DNA of 64,000 bases from Mallotus nudiflorus (lineage: Eukaryota; Streptophyta; Magnoliopsida; Malpighiales; Euphorbiaceae): positions 434,001-498,000 of the forward strand of contig CANTUR010000242.1 in assembly GCA_947683625.1 (NCBI GenBank), written 5' to 3'. The notes beneath the pieces are model-generated. The model did no database searches and was not told where the DNA came from. It saw only the letters and a program-made list of their open reading frames with translations. A program made the translations under genes and the position numbers. This document shows positions 46,331-56,694 of the stretch, one piece after another (the first letter of the stretch is position 1; every line of letters starts with the position of its first letter).

Positions 46331-46673
46331 CCTTTGATTGAAAAAAGAAAAAAAAAGTTATTTTTTTTTAAATGGATTAGCTTTATTTCCTCCTCACCTC
46401 CATTACTTGCCTTTTGCATTGCCTCCGTTTTCTGCATTTATGCAATCATAACAATAGAGGAAGAAATCAATTAATTAATTTATATCCATTTCTTAGTGAA
46501 AGAAAATTAATTAGTTAGTCTTTCTTTTTAAGCTATGTAGTAATAAGTAACTGATTAACCAATCTTTGAGGTGGCGCTAATGGCAGAAGTGGAAGTAGAG
46601 CTCACAGTAGTAAGTTTCCTATTGAGCCATTCCTACAAACATTGATATCAAAAACCATGTAATAATTTTCTTT
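46331..46673. other. Intergenic, nothing recognised
   Basis: AT-rich sequence with a T-to-A switch (A8/T8 runs at 46340-46370) and no supported frame or repeat. Confidence 0.5.
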
Positions 46674-47010
46674 ATTCATATGCCTCTACTACAGAGACTC
46701 AGGAAAATTCCCATGTTTTATATTGGTCCAAGCTTTCAAACTGATTGGTTTAGAGATTATTTCCTTGGCCCTGTAGTCCCTTTTCAATCTTTATGATTCA
46801 TATACATCTACTACGTAGACTCAAAAAAATTCCCATGTTTTATAATGTTCTAGGCTTTCAAACTAATATGTTTAGACCTGATTTCTTTGGCTCTGCAGTC
46901 CCTTTTCAATCTTTTTCATGGTCCATAGGACTCTGATACTAGCTTCTTTGTCAAAGACTCTCGTACTAGCTTCTTTGTCAAAGACTCTCGTACTAGCTTC
47001 TTTGATTCTG
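46674..47010 (+). repeat. 122-bp tandem duplication followed by a 27-bp triplicate
   Basis: 46674-46795 and 46796-46920 are imperfect copies (ATTCATAT...CTACTAC, AATTCCCATGTTTTATA, CCCTTTTCAATCTTT in both). Directly after, ACTCT-GATACTAGCTTCTTTG-type units of 27 bases occur at 46930, 46957 and 46984, the last two almost identical. Confidence 0.88.
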
Positions 47011-47382
47011 TAATATCTTTCAATCTTTTCAAATGGTTCATGGTCCTCTAATACTACGTTAGAAATGATGTGGACCTAGCTTGAGATCATTTCAAATGGT
47101 TCACATGATACTATGTTGGAAATGGTTTAGATCTGGCTTCTTCAGCTTAGTGCTTGAACTTCAAACTATTTAGGGATTTTAACATAAATGCCCAAAAAAA
47201 CACCCCTATTTACCAAAATGCATTCACTTTTCATTATTTACTAAAAATCCATTAAAGCAAAAAATAATTACCTATGACGCAAAAAAAATCCAATAAAGGA
47301 TGCAAAAAAAAAAAATCACAAATCTTCACCTTCCTTCCGCCGCCATTACCATCACCTTCCTCCTCATTCTTCTTCTCTTCTC
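47011..47382. other. Intergenic, degraded repeat tail
   Basis: Further partial copies of the TTCAAATGGTTCA and CTTCTTTG motifs appear near 47025-47165, then A-rich runs and a pyrimidine-rich CCTTCCGCCGCC stretch near 47330-47365. No coding exon can be defended. Confidence 0.5.
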
Positions 47383-47455
47383 AATTTGCTACAAGCTAAT
47401 GCTTTTAATGCTTAATTTGCTACAACCTAATGCTTTTAATGCTTAATTTGCTACG
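47383..47455 (+). repeat. 31-bp direct tandem duplication
   Basis: 47383-47413 and 47414-47444 differ by a single base (AAGC/AACC), and a third copy begins at 47445. Confidence 0.88.
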
Positions 47456-48729
47456 TTCACCACTGCAATTTCCGGTTTCGTTTTTCGATGACTATCCGTT
47501 GGATACATGGATGAGGAGGTCGTCATTGTTGTCATTGGGGCCGTTGTCGCAGATAACACCAGTAGGATTTGTGTAGTTGATGTTAGGGATATCTTTGGCT
47601 TTGATGTTGTGTGGATCTGTCTGTTTTGAACCTAACACCTTATTCATCATCTTCTATTCTGAATTCATTTCTTTTCTTGAACATTTGATTTGTTGTTATT
47701 CTTACTGTTTCGTACAACTTCTTGTGAGTTCTTTTCTTTTCTTTTATTTTTTCTGCTTTTGGAATTGTTCTTGGTTGATTCCTGATTTTTTCCAAAGTTT
47801 TCATTGGAGATTGGTTTATTAATCAAACAACTAAAGTTAATTAGAATTGGTTTAATCTGGGATTGCTGCCATCGTTGCTGGGGGAATCAGCAAGGGCTAA
47901 TTAAGCTGCTAGTCTTTGGTGATTACTATTTGGTACGATTGCCCATTAAAATTCAGGGTTTAACTTTACTGAAATTAACCCATCAATAGTAGATTGATTC
48001 AAGCTCAGCTACTGCCATTGTTTCACTTTCAAATCTTAATGTTATTATCAGTGTTTTTAAAATTGAACCACACTCTATGACCGTTTTAACTTCCAATAAA
48101 ATTTTAAAAATATAATCCGATTATATTTGTTCGTGAAAAAAAAAAAATTCCATCTTTTCATGAAGAAAGAAGCTAAAAGCTTTATTTAAAAAAAAAAAAA
48201 AAAAGGAAAGGTAGAAAAAAGGAATGTGGGCATCATATATAGTAAGTACAAGGGCACTATCATTCAAAAGCAATGATGGACTTGAACTTTTTTTTTCCCC
48301 TATTGGTCTAAACAATTGTTAGAGTTAACGATCATTTTCCACAACTACATGTGTGGTGTATATGTGGTTGAAGCAATTCTTCATAATAATAGCAATATAT
48401 ATATATTTTAAAAAATTAGTTACTAAATTTATTTTTGAAAGTATTGTATACAATTATCAATTTTCTAATATATAAAAAATTAATAAAATTTAATAATTTA
48501 GCAATGTGAGTTGGGCATTTAGCCATTTTTTGACTGTCAATTTTGTATATATTTTTACAATTTAGTATACTTTAAGTATATATTATGTTTCCGATACATT
48601 GTATACTTAATAATAATAAATTTGTCAATAAATTTTTTATATCAAAAAATGTTTACCCTCAATAATTTTGTTATTTTTTATATAATATTTATTTAACAAT
48701 TGAATATAATACTTTCAAAAAAATTTAAT
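47456..48729. other. Intergenic sequence with no supported gene
   Basis: Short open frames at 47577-47822 and 47804-47989 have no recognisable domain, and their low-complexity hydrophobic content looks like chance. A run of about 20 A at 48187-48206 and several T runs are present. The block at 47700-48040 resembles a 5'-UTR-like leader, but nothing follows it. Confidence 0.5.
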
Positions 48730-49160
48730 AATTACAATAAATAATGAAGTCTTTTCCGTATATGGTTAATAAGTAAAATATAGAATAAAAGTATTTCATA
48801 TATGATCCGTATCTGATTTGATATAAGAAATTAAAGTTAATAATTTACACAAAATAAATTATTGATTTTATTCTTGACTTTTAATATATGTTGATGCCCC
48901 ATTAAAATAAGTTCCCTTTTTTTATTGAATGCTTCATTACAATAAAGAATGAAATATTTTCCATTTATGGTTAATAATTATAATAGAGAATGAAGTATTT
49001 TCTATATATGATATGTATATGATCCCTATATTATTCATATATAGAAATTAAATTTAAAAGTTTATACAAAATAAATTATTCATTTAATTCTTGACTATAA
49101 ATTTATGTTGATGCCCCATTAAAACAAGTTCTATTATTTATTGGATGCTTTATCATATAT
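48730..49160 (+). repeat. Tandem duplication with 217-bp period
   Basis: TTGATGCCCCATTAAAA at 48891 and 49108, CAAAATAAATTATTxATTT at 48849 and 49067, and the GAATGAA...TTTTCC...TATATG blocks recur in the same order. The copies are perhaps three-quarters identical, so the duplication is old. Confidence 0.8.
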
Positions 49161-49440
49161 ATTTTCTTTTTCTTTTTCAAATTTATGTATGTTTGTTACT
49201 TTGCTCAATAACAATAAGAATTCAGTAAGACAATGAACAAATTGTATGATTTATTAAGGATGGAGTCTCTTTTGGTGATTTGATTTGCAAACCCTAAAAT
49301 CCTAAACCTTAAACAAGAAAAGAGCACACCAAATTAGAAACGTGCAACAATTCATCACCATAAACATCATTTTAATATTGGAATTAAAACCAATATATTC
49401 AGACAATTTCTTATCACCATTAAAAAAAAAACGCATAATA
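49161..49440. other. Intergenic, AT-rich
   Basis: No supported feature. A short plus-strand frame (49342-49542) overlaps the duplicated fragment and is probably spurious. Confidence 0.4.
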
Positions 49441-49995
49441 AAGTATTACAAACAAAAAAGATACAAAAATAATAAAATAAAATATACCCCAACAAAATCC
49501 TTTAACTCGTCATCACCACCAATAGCTTTAATAAAACTTTGAATCATAAGCTTCTTTATTCTCACCATCCCCTCCACCTTCACTTTCTTTACATTCACTT
49601 TTCTTATTTTCAACACCCTTTTTAGAACCAATAACATCTACTTAACTTAGTTAAAAAAAAACAATAGAGAATGAAATATTTTTCGTATATAATCCGTATC
49701 ATAAATTAAAAAGAAACCAAAAGCAGTATATGATCTGTATCAAAAATTAAAAAGAAACCAAAAAGATACAAAAATAATAAAACATAACATACCCCAACAT
49801 AATCCTTTAACTCATCACCACCACCAACAACTTCAATAAAACTTTGAAGCATAAGCTTCTTATTCTAACCATCCCCTCCACTTTCACTGCCTTTGCATTC
49901 ACTCTTCTTATTTTCAACACCTTTTTAAGAACCAACAACATTTACTAAATTAGAACTAGAAGCACCAAAAGCACCTCCACCTTTCTTGTACATTT
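49441..49995 (-). pseudogene. Tandemly duplicated fragment of an unknown coding sequence
   Basis: Two minus-strand copies with a period near 305 bases (about 49450-49650 and 49755-49995) encode the same peptide. The more complete, outer copy starts MYKKGGGAFGASSSNLVNVV and continues with KKSECKGSESGGDG, KLMLQSFIEVV and GGGDELKDYVGV. It has two stops. The inner copy has QSFIKAIGGDDELKDFVGV in a shifted frame. Both end at a GTATGTTAT or similar donor-like site after VGV, which suggests a duplicated first exon of a gene. I do not recognise the family. Confidence 0.55.
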
Positions 49996-50081
49996 AGAAT
50001 AAGATCAAAAATAAAAAGTAAATGAAAAACCAAAAAAATTAAATATACGCTACCTAATAATAGAATGGAGACGTGGGGTAC

Positions 50082-52956
50082 TATCACAACCCAAACGAAG
50101 AAGTCATGACTGGTGCTAGGGAATAGGAATCACTATTATCCAAAATCCATAGCAAGACTTAACAATAGAAACTCACGAAAAACGCCATATAAAAAATACC
50201 ATGGAAATAAAAACTTTAAATCATATTAAAGAAATTCTTATATCATATAATAAAATATAACAATACAATATCCTGTAAATACAAATCTCCGCTATAAAAC
50301 AATATTACACACTACATCATGCGAACACTATTATTGTAGCTGCTAGAGTACAAATAAGAATTTAGATATAAAAATTACATAAAACAGCTATGGCTGAAGA
50401 AGGTCAGTGAAGGGGTCTACTATTGAGGTCTAACAAAGTAGAATGTCTTGAAAAAATATTGAGGGGGATCAGACCTCACTGAGTAAATTATTATTATACA
50501 TATACATGCACTATAAAATACAAGCATTTAGGCATCAGTATAATAATATATTTATATAATATAATACACATGCATTTCATACACATGCCAAAAATCACTT
50601 TTTCAATGCAATAATAAATATAGAAAAATTTTTAGGTGGAGGATCATAGCAGAACCCTAAATAATCTGCAACCTCAATCACATAATCAATAGCTAACCAA
50701 CTTATCCATAACTCCAACTATTTATTTATCCAACTCAAGGTAGTAGACTGACCCCAAGTACTCTAGGTTAACCTAGGATGAGCAATCTCACTATTGACAT
50801 AACTGGCCTTGAGCACACTAGATCAACCAAAGATCCATAGCCACCCATTCCAATAACAATTAATTTCAATCTTCAATTTTATAATCAAATAATCATATTC
50901 TCAACCTAAAATCTAGTATACTGTCGCGCAATAGTCCTAATATAGCCCACTAGGTGGCACATTCTATAAATATCCTCTAAATCATATTTTTAAATATTAA
51001 AAATAATGAAATATGTAATTAAAAACATGGTAGCATCCATTCATAAAAAAAAATATACTGTTTATATACTAAATATATACAAAATATAAATATAAGCTTT
51101 TAAATAAATAATTCATATTTAAATTCACATTATTTAAATCATGGATGCTCATAAAATATTTATTCTACGTACAATGCATATATATAATGATAACTTATAA
51201 GTTGAGTGCGCTCCATGAGAGTAACCCGACTGGCCTGGTTCTAAAAGTCTCGGTCTCGACGGAGCTAAAGAAAATAATAATAATAATAATAATACTTATT
51301 AGAAATAAATTCCTAATTTAATAATTCTAGAATTCTAAAAATGATTCGATCTAGACACGATTCAGACACAATTTCAAAACTGGACTCCTTGTTGTCATGT
51401 TTTATAAGAAATCTACTGAAATTTTGGTAGAGTTTATCCTGTAAAATGGATGTTTCTCAACTAAAAGTAGAGCCAATTCTGCAAGCAAACATACTTCAAT
51501 ACTCACAAATACTCAACTTCTCAGGTTGGGCCCCCGAACTACACAATTTGCCCAACCAAGAACCAATTCTAACAATAATTTCAAAAATAATAATAATTAC
51601 TAATAAATCACCAAAATTATAAAAATTCAATTAAATACCAAAAATCAATTTATTTAGATAATAAAAGCATAAAAGATGTTTAATTTTCCAAAATAGATAA
51701 TATCCAATTTACAATTAAATAATATTAATAACCCAATTATTCAAATTTTTAAAATTAATTAGCATAAATTACCCATTATTATTTGAAACAATCAATTATA
51801 TAATAAAAATACCTAAAACTTATTTAAGTTTAAGAATAATAATTAAAATTATTATTCGAATATATTTTCAAAAATTACCACTGATCAGCTAAAAATAGTA
51901 ATTAATTTATAAAAATTATTTTAATGCCAATTATCACTCAAAAACTATCCAAAACGTATTAATTATCAATAATTTCAATTAAAATATAAAAATTATTTAT
52001 TTATATTAATTTTTCCAAAATTCTTTTTTTTTTTTTACATAATCATTCAAAAATTCATAATAAAAATTTGGTACATAATTTAAATAAACTTCCTTCATGA
52101 AACTTACTCTAAATAATATATAGAATTTAATAAAAATAAGAAAATTTTCAAACCCGGGACTATGTAAATAGTAACCAAACCCAAAAATACGTATTTATTT
52201 TAAATAGTTTTTAAAAAATAAATAAAAGTAATATTTGAGTAGATCTTTAGCTCAAATAATAACTAATTTAAATACCACAACTTCAAATAAAATTATTTTC
52301 AATAAGAAAAATCTAATTAAACATGTTAACTTAAATATAAAATCAAGTTTTTAGAGTACTTACCGGTCAAACCACTCAAAACGAACCACGTATTGTCGAA
52401 GCTCATCGTAGCATAAATAAGCCTAAGCTTGATTGGATCCCTCACCGGCGACTGAATTGTACTATTCATATAGTGCTATCTTCCCTACTGTCATTGTTGC
52501 TGGTGCTGCTGCTGCTGCTGCCGCTCGAACTGACAGTGGTGAGGTGGTGGTGCGTGGTTTGTTATAGAGGAAGAAAGAAAGAAAGAAATAAGAAGAAAAG
52601 GAGAGGAGGAGAATACTGCATTGCACGTTTTTGGTTTTAATATATATATAATTACATAAATAATAATAATAATCATAATTTATAAATCAAAACATAATTC
52701 AATAAAATTATTAATAACTTAATAATCCACAAATAATAAATTAACTCACTTAATAACAATTCCAAAAAAAAAAACTTTGAAATCCCAAAATAAATTTAAT
52801 TTTATGAATAACCAAATACTACAATTTAATAAATTAAATAATTAGAATAATAATAAAATTAAAATATTAAAATAATAATTAATAAAAATATTTATTAACA
52901 CTATATATCTCATAATTTAATTTTAATAATTTATATGAAAATTTTGGGTCATAACA
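50082..52956 (-). mobile_element. Solo LTR, minus strand, with near-perfect target duplication
   Basis: On plus it starts TATCACAACCC and ends GGGTCATAACA; on its own strand it is TGTTATGACCC...GGGTTGTGATA (2875 bp). The flanks are GGTAC (50077-50081) and GGTAT (52957-52961), a 5-bp duplication with one change. The C-rich block at 52490-52620 includes a (CTG)n-like CAG/CTG run (52499-52521). No internal sequence is attached. Confidence 0.87.
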
Positions 52957-52961
52957 GGTAT

Positions 52962-53361
52962 CAATTCTTCTTGAAAAAAATAATTTTTTTAAAAAAGGAA
53001 AGGAAAAAGATAGGAATTAAAAAATAAAGAGAAAATAAAAATTAAAAAAAAAAAGAAAAAAAAAAATAAAAATAAAAATAAAAATGAGGGAAAAAAGAAA
53101 AAATATAAATTAAAATTTATAAAAAAAGGAAAAGAAAAAAGTAAGAGAAAATAAAAATAAAAAAAGAGGAGAAAAAATTAAAATAAAGAAGATGAAAATA
53201 AAATTTTAAATAGATTAAAAAAGAAAAAAATATAATGATAATATTACAAATAATAATAATATTGGCTAATTCCATCTCTCTTTTGCAATATATTATCTGT
53301 TGGCCAAATAATTAAAACTTTAAACTGCACTGTCAAATTTTGACCTAATTATTTTTTTATT
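52962..53361. repeat. A/G-rich low-complexity tract
   Basis: From 52970 to about 53230 the plus strand is almost pure purine plus a few T (AAAAAGAAAAAG-like). Beyond it an ordinary AT-rich stretch leads into the copia remnant. The tract has replaced the 5' half of that element. Confidence 0.75.
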
Positions 53362-54010
53362 TTAGGACATTGCAATGCACTGGATTCTTGGCTCTAGTAT
53401 TAAATATGGAAAATTGTACTATTTTAATTTGAATGGTGATCTAAGTCAAAAATCAAGTTAAGTCAATAGTATTGGTAGAAGTCGCTCGGACAAAGACTAA
53501 GTCATTTTGTGGCATCATCATCTTGGACATCTTTCTTATAATTATCTTAGACAAATAAAGTTGAAATTGTTTTTGAGTATCACAAACTCTGAATTCAAGT
53601 GTGATATTTGTGAATTGGTAAAAGGCCACCGAATTTCATATGCACCGAGTTATAATAAAAATTCAATTCCATTTATGACCATTCATTCTTATGTATGGGG
53701 ATATGCTTGAATTCTCACTCTATCTGGTGCTCATTATTTTGTAATGTTTATTGATGAATGTACTCAAATGACTTGAGTATCGCTGCTTTCAAACAAGGGA
53801 GATGTGTGCTCTGCATTCCAAGACTTATACAAAATGGTGGCCACACAATACCAAAGTAAAATTTAAGTCCGGTAATATGACAATGGTGGGGAGTATCTTA
53901 ACTCGACTTTTAAAGATTTTTTCCTTGAGCGTTGTATGCGCCACCAAACTTCCTACGATGGAACTCCCCAATAAAATGGTATAGCATAATAGAAAAATTG
54001 ATAGTTATTA
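53362..54010 (+). pseudogene. Copia gag-pre-integrase and integrase remnant
   Basis: WILGSSIKYGKLYYF and LWHHHLGHLSYNYLRQIKLK with FKCDICELVKGHR form the His2-Cys2 gag-pre-integrase zinc region of Ty1/copia pol. The integrase core follows in pieces: YFVMFIDECTQMT (Asp) and YDNGGEYLNSTFKDF (Asp). The TPQ-stop-NGIA block carries stops where relatives have the catalytic Glu and Arg. Open parts are 53507-53710 and 53802-53984. gag, protease and the 5' LTR are missing. Confidence 0.85.
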
Positions 54011-54950
54011 GAAGTTGTTTGAGCATCATTGTTTAACATGAATCTTCCTTGGGAATACTAGAGAGAGGTTGTTTGATCCACTATGTATATTATAAACTGG
54101 ACTCCCTACTTAAGATCAAAATGCCTCTTTAGAAACTTTAAGAACTTGTCTCATCTCCACCTCTAAATAATCTTGAGCCTCGAGTCTTTGGATGCTCAAC
54201 ATATGTTCATCAGGTACTCAGTAAATTAGATCCTTGAGCTATCTAGTGTATCTTTATGGGCTATACTGATTTACAAAAGGGATATTAGTGTTATGATCTA
54301 AATGTTAAGAATATATATGTAACTCAGAATGTTCAGTTCTATGAAAATGCTCCCTTTTTTTTCTCTACCATTTTTTTCTTTTTATGCTTTTATTCAACTT
54401 TCACTAACACTCACAACATCTTTCATTGACCAAGAATTATTAGAACTTTGAGGAGGCAAAGGTGTTAGAGGGCGTTGTGATGTAGGTAATAATGCTCCCT
54501 TCATCTCTCAATCTGAGTGCCCTCTTCAGGGAGAGAGAATTCAGAGCATCTTTGAAGATAGCATCAGATTGAGTATCTCATCGAGTGTTCTAAGCATCTG
54601 ACCTATTCAAATAGTGTGTTCAAGCATCACACCTAAATAAATAATTGAAGATAATCCTAATATCTCACTCAGACTTTAAACTAATCAAGATAGTACATCT
54701 TCCCGGTTCACATCAGATGCTGAGGAAACTCGAGATGTGCACAATGAGATAAACTCGTCTCCCTTAGTAACTCTAAATATCGAGCCTTATTATTCTTCTA
54801 AAATTAATAGAGGGATTCCAAAAAAATAATATGGTTTGGATCTTAATACCAAATCTAAATATCCTATTAATAACTTCATATCAACAAATCATTTGTCAAA
54901 ATCATATACATATACTATAAATCAATTATCTACTGTATCTATTTTTGAGT
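54011..54950 (+). pseudogene. Copia integrase C-terminus to RT linker
   Basis: This part is heavily broken. LRVFGCSTYVHQ-like wording near 54175-54215 and the LGYTDLQKGY/Y-x-DLN... stretch near 54255-54310 fit the conserved integrase C-terminal region of copia elements. After that the sequence is a degenerate acidic/Ser-rich linker without clear motifs. Confidence 0.6.
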
Positions 54951-56345
54951 AATGTGTAGGAGGCTCTAACTGACCTAGCTTAGAAGAAAGCCATGAATGA
55001 TGAATGGAAGCACTGCAAAAGAACTCCATATGGGAACTTATTCCACTTCTTGAAGGAAAGAAAATGGTTGGATGCAGGTGGATATTCACTATCAAACTGA
55101 ATCTAGATGGAAGTATTAATCGATATAAAGCTCAATTAGTTGCAAAGGGATATACTTAGAAATGTGGAATTAACTATAAAGATACATTTTCCCCAGTAGC
55201 AAAAATAAACATCATCCGAGTTCTTATTTCATTTCCTACTAACATGGATTGTCCACTATAACAATTTGATATAAATAATGCCTTTTTGAATGCAACTATA
55301 GATGAAGAAGTGTATATAGATCCACCACCTATAATTAGGTACACTAACCGAGTATGCAAACTAAAAAGAGCATTGTATAGAATCAAATAATCACCTCAAG
55401 CATGGGTTGGATGACTCACAAACTTTATAAAGAAGCTCAGCTATAAACAAAGTGATGTTGACCATACACTATACATCAAACAAAAGATGGGTAAAGTCAC
55501 TGCTCTTATTGTGTATATTAATGATATGGTAGTCACTGAAAATGATCCAAGTAACATAATAACTCTACAAAGACAATTAGCAACCGAATTTGAACTTAAG
55601 GATCTAGGTAACTTAAAGTATTTTTTTAGGGATTGAAGTTGCGAGATCAGGTCAAGGAATTTCTTTTTGCCAATGAAAGTATGTAATGGATCTATTAACA
55701 AAAATGGACATACTTGATTGTAAGCCAATTCAGACTCCAATTAAAGTTCACCATGAACTATCCATCTGAGGAGATCAAGTTCCAACTGATAAGGATTAGT
55801 ATAAAAGGTTGGTAGGAAGATTAATTTTTTTATCTCATACTCGGCCAGATATTGCTTATGCAGTAAGTGTTATAAGTCAATTCATGCATTCTTCGAGTAA
55901 AGAAAATATGGATGTGATATATCGAGTGTTGAGATATCTGAAGTCTTTCTCTGGGTAAAGGTTTATTGTTGGGAGAAATAAGGATTATGAAATTACTAGT
56001 TATATAGATACTGACTAGGTTGGAAATCAAACTAATTGAAAATCAACATCTAGGTACTTTACATTTATTAGAAAGAATTTGGTCCCTTGGAGGAGTAAGA
56101 AATAAAAAGTTATGGCAAGGTCGAGTACTAAAGCTAAGTTTAGAGGAATTGCTCATTGTGTATGTGAGTTGCTCTAGATAAAGAAAATTGTTTAGGATTT
56201 GAGACTAAATCATCTTAATCAAGGAATAATTAGTCCTACATTTGTTTCTTCTTAGACTCAACTAGTTGACATCCTCACAAAAGCTGTGTCCAGGAAACTG
56301 TTCTACAGCTCACTTGGTACGTTGGGAATGATTGACATATACTCA
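54951..56345 (+). pseudogene. Copia reverse transcriptase and RNase H remnant
   Basis: RT starts at about 54965 and shows GCRWIFTIKLNLDGSINRYK, AQLVAKGYT, YKDTFSPVAKINIIRVLIS, FDINNAFLNATIDEEVYIDP, KLKRALYRIK and YINDMVVTENDP, the last standing for the YVDDM-type motif with its first Asp changed to Asn. The RT end reads ELKDLGNLKYF. The RT-to-RNase H join has SHTRPDIAYAVSVISQFMHS. RNase H has SYIDTD and ARSSTKAKFRGIAHCVCELL. Numerous TAG/TAA stops replace Gln, Trp or Arg. The minus-strand frames here are shadows. Confidence 0.9.
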
Positions 56346-56360
56346 CCAACTTGAGAGGAG

Positions 56361-56598
56361 TGTTGAAGTTAGCTCCAAAAAGTCAAAGATTTGATTAGAT
56401 ATATTAGGAATCAAATCTTTGTATGCAATTAGGAATTAAATCGTTGATTTATTTAGGATGTTATTCTATTCCTAATTAGTATATAATTAGATTTTTTATA
56501 TGTATATATAAAGGATGTAACCTTTCTTATGAATATGTGAAAAAATATAATTCCCTTGAATTTTTCTCTTCTTTTCCACTGAATTTTATTCTTCAATT
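56361..56598 (+). mobile_element. 3' LTR of the copia element
   Basis: The LTR starts TGTTGAAGTTAGC directly after a GAGAGGAG polypurine stretch (56353-56360). Its right end is near CTTCAATT, imperfectly complementary to TGTTGAAG, giving about 235 bp. It holds a TATA-like ATATATAAAGG (56502-56512), suiting a copia LTR promoter. No second LTR exists in the window, so the length rests on the end motif only. Confidence 0.7.
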
Positions 56599-56694
56599 GA
56601 AACCCATGGGCCATCTTCCTCTATCAAGTCTCTACACTCCATTAAAGTCATATCAACACATCGTTGCTCATACTCTAATCTTTCTATAATGACC

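Noticed and set aside
47577..47989. Possible small host gene
   Set aside because: The frames are short, AT/hydrophobic-biased and lack splice-linked exons or a known domain.
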